Shown here piece after piece: positions 5,703-12,471 of a stretch of DNA of 12,471 nt. Made by a program: the position numbers and the translations under genes. The stretch covers positions 1-12,471 of the forward strand of contig JACQUR010000026.1 of assembly GCA_016210245.1 (NCBI GenBank), read 5' to 3'. The notes under the pieces are model-generated. The model searched no databases. It had not been told where the DNA came from and saw nothing but the letters and a program-made list of their open reading frames with translations. Position 1 is the stretch's first letter. Each line of letters starts with the position of its first letter. The DNA is from Chloroflexota bacterium (GTDB taxonomy: Bacteria > Chloroflexota > UBA6077 > JACQUR01).

Positions 5703-7288
5703 CGGACCCGGGAGCAGGCGTGCTTCGCAGCATGGCGGAAAGCAAGGCGACGGAAGCCGGAATAGCGGGTAAGCTCCTGGCTCGAAATGTCGCGCTCAGC
5801 GTCGCTGGCCAGATCGTCCCGTTGGGTATTGGCCTGGTTACGCTACCCTTCATCATCCACGGGCTTGGTGCAGATCGCTTTGGCATTCTCTCCCTGGCGC
5901 TCATCCTGGTGAGCTATTTCAGCGGCTTTGATCTTGGAATCGGCCGGGCAACGACGAGGTTTGTGGCGCAGTACCTCGGAGCCAATGAAACCGATCACGT
6001 GCGAAGTATCGTGACCACGTCGCTGGCCCTGGTCGCAGCGCTTGGGATTGTTGGAGGCATGATCCTGGCGGCGCTGATCCCTGTGCTTGTGACGCACGTG
6101 TTTCGCATCCCGCCAGAGCTGGTTGGGGAGGCGACGAGCAGCTTGTTGCTGGTCGCTGCCTGGGTGCCGGCGGCCATCAGCACGCTGGCGCTCCGAGGCG
6201 TGTTGGAGGCGGCGCAGCGGTTCGATCTTGTGAGCTGGGTGAGCATCCCGTCCAGTTGCTTTAACTACCTCGTGCCGGCCATTGGGATCGCGCTTGGGCT
6301 CGGGCTGCCTACCATCGTCCTCTCGCTCCTGGCGGTCCAGGTATGCGCCGCGGTCGCTTTTCTCGCGCTATCGGTCCATGCGATCCCGGCTCTGCGCTCT
6401 GCCCTGAGCCGAGAGGTACGTCTGGAGCGGCGCCTGCTTCGCTTTGGCGCGTGGGTGACCGTCTCGAATGTGGTCACCCCCGTCCTGGTCTACCTCGACC
6501 GGTTCTTGATCTCCTGGCTGCTGGGCCTGGCCGCGCTCTCCTACTACGTCATTCCGTACGAACTAGCCACCAAGCTGTTGATTCTGCCCATCGGCTTCTC
6601 GGCGGCGCTATTCCCGGCCTTCAGCCTCTTGAGCAGCAGACCGACGGGAGAACTCCAGCGCATCTTTGTCGCCGCCACCAAGTACGTCGTGCTGACTATG
6701 GGGGTCGGCGCGCTGGTCGTCTGCTCACTGGCCGCCGACGTGCTCCAGGTTTGGCTGGGCGGTGAGTTCGTGCGAGAGGGCACACGGGTCCTACAGATCC
6801 TGGCGGTTGGCATGCTTGTGAGCTCGCTTGCGTACGTCCCCTACGCCTACCTGCATGCTACCGAGCGTCCGGACGTGACGGCGAAATTCCACCTGCTGGA
6901 GCTTGGCCTGTTTCTGCTTGGAGGGTGGGCGCTCATCTCGACCGCGGGCATTGCCGGCGCGGCCCTGGCGTGGGCGCTGCGCGCGGCGTTGGATGCCGTG
7001 CTGCTCTTCGGCACCGCCTGCCGCTTGCTGGCGCTGGATTGGTCCTCCTTCATGCATGCGGGCATGCTGCGCGCCCTGCTGGCTCTGGCGGGGCTGGGCA
7101 CGGCAGGCCTGCTGGCGAGGGTGGGTCTGGGTGAGGATCTAGCCGTGCAGGGCATCGTGCTCGCCTCACTCGTCCTCGGGTTCGCGGTCGTGGTGTGGGC
7201 ATGGGTGTTCGACCAGGCCGAGCGGCGGCTGTTCGGTGTGCGTACGCACCTGCTGGCGAGCATCGCGCATAGGTTGGGCACGCGATGA
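5699..7288 (+). CDS. Polysaccharide flippase, Wzx type (MOP superfamily)
   Basis: The 529-residue integral membrane protein should move lipid-linked oligosaccharide repeat units across the cytoplasmic membrane. Hydrophobic segments alternate with short charged loops along its whole length, in a 12 to 14 helix pattern. The first helices include VALSVAGQIVPLGIGLVTLP (31-50), followed by LGADRFGILSLALILVSYF (56-74), the conserved first loop of the polysaccharide export family. PVLVYLDRFLISWLLG (261-276) is the usual mid-protein block. The start at 5699 uses an ATGA overlap; ATG 5732 is an alternative that would drop 11 non-conserved residues. No Wzy polymerase or Wzz regulator is seen here, but a Wzx implies a Wzy-dependent or similar assembly route. 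Confidence 0.9.
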   Translation: MTDPGAGVLRSMAESKATEAGIAGKLLARNVALSVAGQIVPLGIGLVTLPFIIHGLGADRFGILSLALILVSYFSGFDLGIGRATTRFVAQYLGANETDHVRSIVTTSLALVAALGIVGGMILAALIPVLVTHVFRIPPELVGEATSSLLLVAAWVPAAISTLALRGVLEAAQRFDLVSWVSIPSSCFNYLVPAIGIALGLGLPTIVLSLLAVQVCAAVAFLALSVHAIPALRSALSREVRLERRLLRFGAWVTVSNVVTPVLVYLDRFLISWLLGLAALSYYVIPYELATKLLILPIGFSAALFPAFSLLSSRPTGELQRIFVAATKYVVLTMGVGALVVCSLAADVLQVWLGGEFVREGTRVLQILAVGMLVSSLAYVPYAYLHATERPDVTAKFHLLELGLFLLGGWALISTAGIAGAALAWALRAALDAVLLFGTACRLLALDWSSFMHAGMLRALLALAGLGTAGLLARVGLGEDLAVQGIVLASLVLGFAVVVWAWVFDQAERRLFGVRTHLLASIAHRLGTR

Positions 7289-8082
7289 AGACAACACAAA
7301 GTCCGCACAAGGTCGTCATCCTTTGCGGCGGACTCGGGACCCGGCTGCGAGAGGAGACAGAGTTCCGGCCCAAGCCGCTGGTAGAAATAGGCAGCAGACC
7401 CATCCTCTGGCACATCATGAAGCTCTACGGGCACCATGGGTTCCGGGATTTCGTGCTTTGCCTTGGCTACCGAGGCAACATGATCAAGGACTACTTCCTG
7501 AACTATGAGGCCATGAGTAACGATTTCACTATTGCCCTCGGGCGCCGGAGCGAGATCACCTATCATGGTGCGCACCAGGAGCAGAACTTCCGGGTGACGC
7601 TGGCGGATACGGGCCCGGCGACGATGACCGGGGGTCGGATCAAGCGTATCGAGCGGTACGTAGACGACGAAACGTTCATGGTCACCTATGGCGACGGAGT
7701 GGCCGACCTGGATATCGGCGCCCTGGTGGATTTCCACCACGCCCATGGACGCCTGGCGACGGTCACGACCGTCCGTCCGGTCTCGCGCTTTGGCATCCTG
7801 GAGGTGCAGGAGGATGGCGAGGTGCGAAGTTTCGCGGAGAAACCCCGGGGGGACGGCTGGATCAATGCCGGCTTCTTCGTGTTCCAGCGACAGGTCTTCG
7901 AGTACCTGGATGGGGAGGAGTGCGTGCTGGAGCGGGAGCCACTGGAACGATTGGCCCGCGAGGGCCAGTTGATGGCCTTCCGCCACCCCGGCTTCTTCTA
8001 CGCTATGGACACCTACCGCGAGTACAACGCCTTGAACGAGTTGTGGGCGCGCGGCGAGGCGCCCTGGAAGGTCTGGGACTGA
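7285..8082 (+). CDS. rfbF: Glucose-1-phosphate cytidylyltransferase
   Basis: The enzyme makes CDP-glucose from CTP and glucose 1-phosphate, the committed step to CDP-linked 3,6-dideoxyhexoses. At 265 residues it matches the family (about 257). Visible are the nucleotidyltransferase loop GGLGTRLREET at 15-25 followed by the family-specific EFRPKPLVEIG (26-36), YGDGVADLD (135-143) with the metal-binding aspartate, AEKPRGDGWINAGFFVF (184-200), and the C-terminal MDTYREYNALNELW (241-254). The ATG sits in an ATGA overlap with the flippase stop. It opens the sugar-nucleotide half of the operon and is followed directly by dehydratase genes in the order rfbF-rfbG-rfbH known from Salmonella and Yersinia. 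It is also called ddhA. Confidence 0.95.
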   Translation: MKTTQSPHKVVILCGGLGTRLREETEFRPKPLVEIGSRPILWHIMKLYGHHGFRDFVLCLGYRGNMIKDYFLNYEAMSNDFTIALGRRSEITYHGAHQEQNFRVTLADTGPATMTGGRIKRIERYVDDETFMVTYGDGVADLDIGALVDFHHAHGRLATVTTVRPVSRFGILEVQEDGEVRSFAEKPRGDGWINAGFFVFQRQVFEYLDGEECVLEREPLERLAREGQLMAFRHPGFFYAMDTYREYNALNELWARGEAPWKVWD

Positions 8083-9059
8083 TGGGCTCCTTTTGGCAGG
8101 ACCATCCCACCCTGGTCACGGGCGCGACCGGTTTCCTGGGCGGCTGGCTGGTGCGACACTTGCTGGACCTGGGCGCGGAGGTCGTCTGCCCGGTCCGCGA
8201 CTGGGTGCCGCAGTGCGAACTGGTCCGCGGGCGTATGGTCGAGCATGTGGCCGTGGTACGAGGTGACGTGCAAGACCAGGCGCTGCTGGAACGGGTGCTG
8301 GGCGAGTATCGGATCGAGACCGTATTTCACCTGGCGGCCCAGACGATCGTCAGCACTGCCAACCGCAACCCGATCTCGACCTTCGAGTCCAACGTGCGCG
8401 GGACGTGGTCCTTGCTGGAAGCGATTCGGCGCAGTCCTGGTGTCAAGCAGACCGTCCTGGCGTCATCGGACAAAGCCTATGGAGCGCAGAATGCCCTCCC
8501 GTACAACGAGGACATGCCACTCCAGGGCCGCCACCCCTACGATGTGAGCAAGGCCTGCGCGGACCTGATCGCCCAGGCGTATGCGGCCACGTACGGGTTG
8601 CACCTGGCCATCACGCGCTGCGGCAACTTCTATGGCGGCGGCGACCTCAACTGGAACCGAGTGGTGCCTGGGACGATCCGCGCCGTGCTGCGCGGCCAGC
8701 CCCCAGTCATCCGCTCCGACGGGCACTACGTGCGCGACTACCTGTACGTGGAGGACGGTGCAGCAGCCTACCTCCTGTTGGCCGAGACGCTCGCGTCCCG
8801 TCCCGAGTTGAGCGGGCAGGCCTTCAACTTCTCCAACGAGTTGCGTTTGTCGGTGCTTGAGATCGTGCAGCGAATTCTGCACCTGATGGATTCCAGCCTG
8901 GAGCCCAATATCCGCAATGAGGTCTCGAACGAGATCCGCGAGCAATACCTGAGCGCCGCCAGGGCGCGGCACGTTCTGGACTGGCAACCGCTGTTTGCCC
9001 TGGACGAAGGGCTGAAGCGCACCATCGCGTGGTACGAGGACTTCCTTGCCCACCAGTAA
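8082..9059 (+). CDS. rfbG: CDP-glucose 4,6-dehydratase-like SDR enzyme
   Basis: The 325-residue extended SDR protein probably converts CDP-glucose to CDP-4-keto-6-deoxyglucose. It has the NAD-binding loop TGATGFLGGW (13-22), FHLAAQTIVSTANRNP (82-97), ASSDKAYG (127-134), Y153-xxx-K157 in HPYDVSKACADLI, and RCGNFYGGGDLNWNRVVP (179-196). The Asp-Lys pair in SSDK and the GNxxGGGD block are typical of CDP-glucose 4,6-dehydratases rather than of dTDP- or UDP-sugar enzymes, which have Asp-Glu. It is shorter than classical RfbG (about 357 residues) and diverges from it at the C-terminus, so it is a distinct subgroup. The assignment rests strongly on its place between rfbF and rfbH. The start ATG at 8082 shares one base with the previous stop (TGATG). 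Confidence 0.82.
   Translation: MGSFWQDHPTLVTGATGFLGGWLVRHLLDLGAEVVCPVRDWVPQCELVRGRMVEHVAVVRGDVQDQALLERVLGEYRIETVFHLAAQTIVSTANRNPISTFESNVRGTWSLLEAIRRSPGVKQTVLASSDKAYGAQNALPYNEDMPLQGRHPYDVSKACADLIAQAYAATYGLHLAITRCGNFYGGGDLNWNRVVPGTIRAVLRGQPPVIRSDGHYVRDYLYVEDGAAAYLLLAETLASRPELSGQAFNFSNELRLSVLEIVQRILHLMDSSLEPNIRNEVSNEIREQYLSAARARHVLDWQPLFALDEGLKRTIAWYEDFLAHQ
9036..9040 (+). promoter_or_regulatory. Ribosome binding site supporting a TTG start
   Basis: GAGGA at 9036-9040 lies 5 bases before the TTG at 9046, inside the end of the preceding gene. It supports TTG as the start of the 3-dehydratase gene, which has no nearby ATG or GTG in frame. Confidence 0.6.
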
Positions 9060-10386
9060 GGCGGAAGACCTGAGGGCTCAGATCCTGGAGCTGGTCCGCC
9101 AGTTCCAGGCCGCTAGCGCGCACCAGCCTGACTTCGTGCCCGGGCAGACGCCCATCCCCTACGCGGGCAGGGTCTTCGACGCCGACGAGTTGGTGTACCT
9201 GGTCGACGCCGCCCTGGACTTCTGGCTGACGACGGGACGCTTCGCGCTGGGCTTCGAGCGCGAGTTCGCCCGTTTCTTCGGCGTACGCCACGCCATCCTG
9301 GCGAACTCGGGGTCGTCGGCCAACCTGCTGGCGCTCTCATGCCTGACGTCGCCGGAGCTAGGCGAGCGCCGGTTGGCCCCGGGCGACGAGGTCATCACGG
9401 TCGCGTCCGGCTTCCCGACTACGGTCAATCCCATCCTTCAGAACGGGCTGGTCCCGGTGTTCGTGGACGTGACCATCCCCACCTACAACGTGGACGTCAG
9501 CCAGCTCGAGCAGGCCTGCTCCGAGCGGACCCGCGCGGTCATGCTGGCCCATACCCTGGGCAACCCGTTCGATCTCGACGCGGTGGTCGCCTTCGCCCAG
9601 CGGCATCACCTGTGGCTCATCGAGGACTGCTGCGACGCGGTGGGAGCGCTCTACAGGGGCGAACAGGTGGGGAGCTTCGGCCACCTGGCCACCACCAGTT
9701 TCTACCCGGCGCACCACATCACGATGGGTGAGGGCGGGTGCGTGCTGACGGGCAGTCCGCTGCTCAAGCGGCTGGTCGTCTCCTTTCGCGACTGGGGACG
9801 GGACTGCTGGTGCGAGCCGGGTGAACAGAATACCTGTGGCAAGCGCTTCGAGTGGCAACTGGGCGACCTGCCGCCCGGGTACGACCACAAGTATACGTAT
9901 GCCCACCTCGGCTATAATCTCAAGCCGACTGACCTGCAGGCGGCGATCGGGCTGGCCCAACTGAAGAAGCTGCCAGGATTCATCGACGCGCGCCGGCGCA
10001 ACTTCGACCTACTCTACCAGGGCCTGCGTGACCGGGAGGAGTTCTTCGTCTTGCCGCAAGCGACGCCGGGCGCCGAGCCAAGCTGGTTCGGGTTCCCGCT
10101 GGCCGTCCGCCCACAGGCGCCCTTCACGCGCGACCAGGTGGTGCGCTACCTGGAAGCGCGCCGCATCGCGACGCGGCTGCTCTTTGGCGGCAACCTGGTG
10201 CGCCAGCCGGCCTATCGCGAGGCGACCTATCGCACTGTGGGCTCACTGCCGCATTCCGATGCGATAATGAACCAGGTCTTCTGGGTAGGGGTCTATCCGG
10301 GCTTGCGCCCGGCCATGCTCGACTACATGCTCGAAGTACTGCACGCGGCCACGAGAGAGCTCGCGTCGGCGGGGAGCAGGGCGTGA
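9046..10386 (+). CDS. rfbH: CDP-4-keto-6-deoxyglucose 3-dehydratase (E1, PLP and [2Fe-2S])
   Basis: The 446-residue enzyme removes the C3 hydroxyl of CDP-4-keto-6-deoxyglucose to form 3,6-dideoxy sugars. It has an aminotransferase-type PLP fold, but the lysine that would bind PLP is replaced by histidine (H223 in FYPAHHITMGEGG, 219-231), the hallmark of E1. The [2Fe-2S] ligands match exactly: C196, C254, C256 and C264 give the C-X57-C-X1-C-X7-C spacing known for the Yersinia enzyme. IEDCCDAVGA (192-201) carries the aspartate expected to contact the PLP ring nitrogen. The start is a TTG with GAGGA ahead, overlapping rfbG by 14 bases; a CTG at 9070 is a weaker alternative. E1 works with a reductase (E3, DdhD), which is not in this window. 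Also called ddhC or ascC. Confidence 0.95.
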   Translation: MPTSKAEDLRAQILELVRQFQAASAHQPDFVPGQTPIPYAGRVFDADELVYLVDAALDFWLTTGRFALGFEREFARFFGVRHAILANSGSSANLLALSCLTSPELGERRLAPGDEVITVASGFPTTVNPILQNGLVPVFVDVTIPTYNVDVSQLEQACSERTRAVMLAHTLGNPFDLDAVVAFAQRHHLWLIEDCCDAVGALYRGEQVGSFGHLATTSFYPAHHITMGEGGCVLTGSPLLKRLVVSFRDWGRDCWCEPGEQNTCGKRFEWQLGDLPPGYDHKYTYAHLGYNLKPTDLQAAIGLAQLKKLPGFIDARRRNFDLLYQGLRDREEFFVLPQATPGAEPSWFGFPLAVRPQAPFTRDQVVRYLEARRIATRLLFGGNLVRQPAYREATYRTVGSLPHSDAIMNQVFWVGVYPGLRPAMLDYMLEVLHAATRELASAGSRA

Positions 10387-11492
10387 GCCACTCTCCGGTC
10401 CCAGCACCCCTGGCCATGGTTCACGAGGACGTGCGCGAGCTGGTCGAGGCTGTTGGGCGCGCGTTCGAGCGCCTGAGCGGCAGGACGCTGCTGTTGACTG
10501 GGGCCAATGGATTCCTGGCCAGCTACGTGGCCGATACGATCGTCTGGCTCAACGAGCACCTGCTTCCATCGCCCTGTTTCCTGATCGCCCTGGTGCGCGC
10601 TCCGCTCACTCGGGAGCAGCGCCTCGGCCACCTGCTTGGCCGGCCTGACGTCCAGTTTCTGCACCAGGACGTGTCCGCCCCGATCGAGTTGGCGCGGGGC
10701 ATCGACTACATCGTCCATACCGCTTCCAGGGCATCGCCCAGGAGCTATCTTGCCCATCCGCTCGACACCATGGACGCCAACGTCGTCGCGACTCGGCAGT
10801 TGCTGGAGCTAGCCAGGCGGCAAGGGGTCGAGAGCTTCCTGTTCCTGAGCAGCAGCGAGATCTATGGCGAGATGGGTACTGGCCTGGCGGCGATTCCGGA
10901 GACGTATCCCGGGAGCGTCGCCTGCACCAGCCCCCGCGCCTGTTACACCGAGTCCAAGCGGTACGGTGAGACGCTGTGTGTGACCTTCTGGCGAGAATAC
11001 GGCGTACCGGCCAAGATAGCGCGGCCGTTTCACACGTATGGCCCGGGGCTGCGCCTCGACGATGGGCGAGTCATGGCCGATTTCCTGCGGAACCGACTCC
11101 AGAACCAGCCGGTGCAGTTGCTCAGCGACGGCTCCGGCGTACGTGCCTTCTGCTACGTCTCAGATGCCGTGGCTGGATTCTGGCAGGTGCTGTTCTCCGA
11201 GCGTAGTGGAGAGGCGTTCAACATCGGGAACGACCATGAGCCCATCGCCGTGCGTGACCTGGCGGCTCTGGTGGCCGAATTGGACGAGCCGCTGCTGGGG
11301 GTCGAGCTCGCCACCTCAGGCCAGGCCTTGCACCTGCGCGGGACTCCCTCGCGCGTCTGCCCCGACCTGGGCAAGGCCAGACGCCTATTGGGCTACCAGC
11401 CCCGGGTCGGGCTCCGGGCGGGGCTCGCGCGTACCCTGGCCTGGCACCGGGCCACTTTGGAGCAGCAGCGTGCAGCCGGCGTCGTTCTCTGA
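10383..11492 (+). CDS. NAD-dependent epimerase/dehydratase family protein, UDP-xylose-synthase-like
   Basis: The 369-residue extended SDR enzyme has the nucleotide-binding loop TGANGFLASY (39-48), the catalytic set SSSEIYGE (156-163) and Y188-xxx-K192 in CYTESKRYGE, and the block RPFHTYGPGLRLDDGRVM (214-231), which resembles UDP-glucuronate decarboxylase (UXS). The Ser-Glu in place of the Asp-Glu of 4,6-dehydratases argues against another dehydratase. A helical N-terminal extension (about 1-33) precedes the Rossmann fold. In this setting, after rfbH and before a sugar C-methyltransferase, it most likely reduces or epimerises the CDP-4-keto-3,6-dideoxy sugar; this is inferred from position only. 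It starts with GTG in a GTGA overlap, with GGGGAG about 7 bases upstream. A UXS-type decarboxylase acting on a separate sugar remains possible. Confidence 0.75.
   Translation: MSHSPVPAPLAMVHEDVRELVEAVGRAFERLSGRTLLLTGANGFLASYVADTIVWLNEHLLPSPCFLIALVRAPLTREQRLGHLLGRPDVQFLHQDVSAPIELARGIDYIVHTASRASPRSYLAHPLDTMDANVVATRQLLELARRQGVESFLFLSSSEIYGEMGTGLAAIPETYPGSVACTSPRACYTESKRYGETLCVTFWREYGVPAKIARPFHTYGPGLRLDDGRVMADFLRNRLQNQPVQLLSDGSGVRAFCYVSDAVAGFWQVLFSERSGEAFNIGNDHEPIAVRDLAALVAELDEPLLGVELATSGQALHLRGTPSRVCPDLGKARRLLGYQPRVGLRAGLARTLAWHRATLEQQRAAGVVL
11459..11462 (+). promoter_or_regulatory. Ribosome binding site deciding the C-methyltransferase start
   Basis: GGAG at 11459-11462 lies 7 bases before the GTG at 11470. 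It selects that GTG, which places the start 14 residues before the first zinc-binding cysteine, as expected for this family. Confidence 0.6.
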
Positions 11493-12471
11493 TCTGCGCA
11501 CGCTCCGCCAGTGCCGCTCCTGCGGTGGCAACCTGGTCGACTTCCTCGGTTACGACCGCGTGCCTGTCGCCGGCACGTACTTGAGCGAGTCGGACCTCGA
11601 CCACGAGCCGCTCCTGCCCCTAACGGTCGCCCTGTGCGAGGACTGCAAGCTCGTGCAACTCCGAGAGGTGCTGCCCGACCACGTCTACCGGAGTTACCGA
11701 TTTGTCGGCACGGGCTCGGCCGGCTATCGCGCCCACCTGGAGTGGGTCGCGGAGTCGTTGGTGGCGCGCTGGGGCATGCGGAACAGACGCATCCTGGAGA
11801 TCGGGTGCAGCGACGGGTACTTGCTTGCGCAGGTGCGCGCCCGGGGCGACAACTGGGTATTTGGCTACGAGCCGTCTTTGCACCTTCGACAAGCCTGCGC
11901 TCGAGCGAACATCCCGGTTTCCGATGCCTTCTTCTCCGCCAGGACGGTCGATCGGTGCCCGATCCTGCCTGTCGACGTCGTGATCGTGCGACACGTGCTG
12001 GAGCACGTGGACGACCTGCACGATTTCCTCTGTGGAGTGACCGCGGCCCTGGCGCCTCCTGGTATCCTGGTGATCGAAGTGCCGGATATCATCGCGACTA
12101 TGCGAACCGGCCCGTACAGCCAGTTCTATCATGAGCACTTGTCCTACTTTGGCCCGACTAGTCTGCACAGACTCCTGGCTCAACATGGCCTGCATGTGCT
12201 GGAGCGGACACTGGTTGACGTGCATGGTGGATCACGCTACGTCGTCTGCTCCCGGGCGAATGGTCTCCAGGCTGCTGACGCTCCCCCGGACGAGCCAGAC
12301 CTCGACCTGTCCCAGGCGAGCGCTTTTGCCGCGCGCGTGCAGGCGTATTTCCGAGGCCTGCGCGAGTTTGTGGAAGCACAGCGCCTTTCGGGCACTCGTC
12401 TGGCCGGCTATGGGGCCGCGCAGCGAACGGTGGTCACCTGCAGCCTGGCAGGCCTCACCGGCGAGCACATC
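11470..12471 (+). CDS. Sugar C-methyltransferase (TylC3/NovU/TcaB9 type), cut by the right edge
   Basis: An open frame of 334 codons from GTG 11470 runs off the window without a stop. Order of domains: an N-terminal zinc-binding module with C15-x2-C18 and C56-x2-C59; a SAM-binding core with LEIGCSDGYLL (109-119) and VRHVLEHVDDL (175-185); the catalytic segment FYHEHLSYF (219-227), whose Tyr-His-Glu-His matches the active-site residues described for TcaB9; and the start of the C-terminal domain with LAGYGAAQRTVV (311-322), equivalent to the GYGA(A)AKG motif. Relatives of about 410 residues methylate a carbon next to the keto group of a 4-keto deoxysugar nucleotide. About 75 residues are probably missing. 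It overlaps the previous gene by 23 bases. Its neighbours suggest a CDP-4-keto-3,6-dideoxyhexose as substrate (inference). Confidence 0.88.
   Translation, partial: MQPASFSDLRTLRQCRSCGGNLVDFLGYDRVPVAGTYLSESDLDHEPLLPLTVALCEDCKLVQLREVLPDHVYRSYRFVGTGSAGYRAHLEWVAESLVARWGMRNRRILEIGCSDGYLLAQVRARGDNWVFGYEPSLHLRQACARANIPVSDAFFSARTVDRCPILPVDVVIVRHVLEHVDDLHDFLCGVTAALAPPGILVIEVPDIIATMRTGPYSQFYHEHLSYFGPTSLHRLLAQHGLHVLERTLVDVHGGSRYVVCSRANGLQAADAPPDEPDLDLSQASAFAARVQAYFRGLREFVEAQRLSGTRLAGYGAAQRTVVTCSLAGLTGEHI

Larger units (their letters stand above)
224..12471 (+). other. Eleven-gene overlapping operon for surface glycan synthesis
   Basis: All eleven genes lie on the plus strand and each start codon falls inside the end of the preceding gene. 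The overlaps are 4, 4, 4, 8, 4, 4, 1, 14, 4 and 23 bases in order. Six are ATGA or GTGA stop-start fusions and one is TGATG. No promoter or terminator could fit between the genes without being inside coding sequence, so co-transcription and translational coupling are the natural reading. The operon continues past the right edge. Confidence 0.85.

Noticed and set aside
6847..7986. Minus-strand open frame (379 codons) opposite flippase and rfbF
   Set aside because: It crosses two well-supported genes on the other strand and shows no recognisable family features.
11511..12134. 207-codon plus-strand frame near the right end
   Set aside because: It is in a different frame from the C-methyltransferase, whose frame is open to the window edge and carries all family motifs.

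Overview
The window is a stretch of GC-rich bacterial DNA carrying one dense, plus-strand polysaccharide (O-antigen, capsule or exopolysaccharide) gene cluster. The organism cannot be named from the sequence. High G+C, GTG and TTG starts, and short GC-rich palindromes and heptamer tandem repeats suggest a high-GC free-living bacterium. Chloroflexota is a plausible guess but only a guess.

Layout: bases 1-223 hold no convincing complete gene. They contain three hairpins, including a perfect 25-bp inverted repeat (96-120 / 140-164) whose arms are themselves palindromic. From 224 to the right edge there is not one intergenic base: eleven genes follow head to tail and every start lies within the previous gene (overlaps of 1 to 23 bases, mostly ATGA or GTGA), so they probably form one translationally coupled operon.

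The first half (224-5702) is assembly: a membrane-anchored family 2 glycosyltransferase, a CgeB-like glycosyltransferase, two GT4 glycosyltransferases and a class I SAM methyltransferase. It is followed by a Wzx-type flippase (5699-7288).

The second half (7285-12471) is a nucleotide-sugar pathway. It comprises glucose-1-phosphate cytidylyltransferase (rfbF), a divergent CDP-glucose 4,6-dehydratase (rfbG-like) and the PLP/[2Fe-2S] 3-dehydratase (rfbH, with His in place of the PLP lysine and the C-X57-C-X1-C-X7-C cysteine pattern intact). Then come a short-chain dehydrogenase resembling UDP-xylose synthase and, cut by the window edge, a sugar C-methyltransferase of the TylC3/NovU/TcaB9 type. 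Together they predict a CDP-activated 3,6-dideoxyhexose bearing a C-methyl branch. The glycosyltransferases and flippase would place this sugar in a surface glycan. No E3-type reductase for RfbH, polymerase, chain-length regulator or initiating phosphoglycosyltransferase is visible; they may lie outside the window.

Two oddities sit inside coding sequence. The two GT4 genes each carry a short tandem repeat just after their overlapping start codons: a 7-bp unit at 2370-2408 and a perfect 15-bp duplication at 3638-3667.
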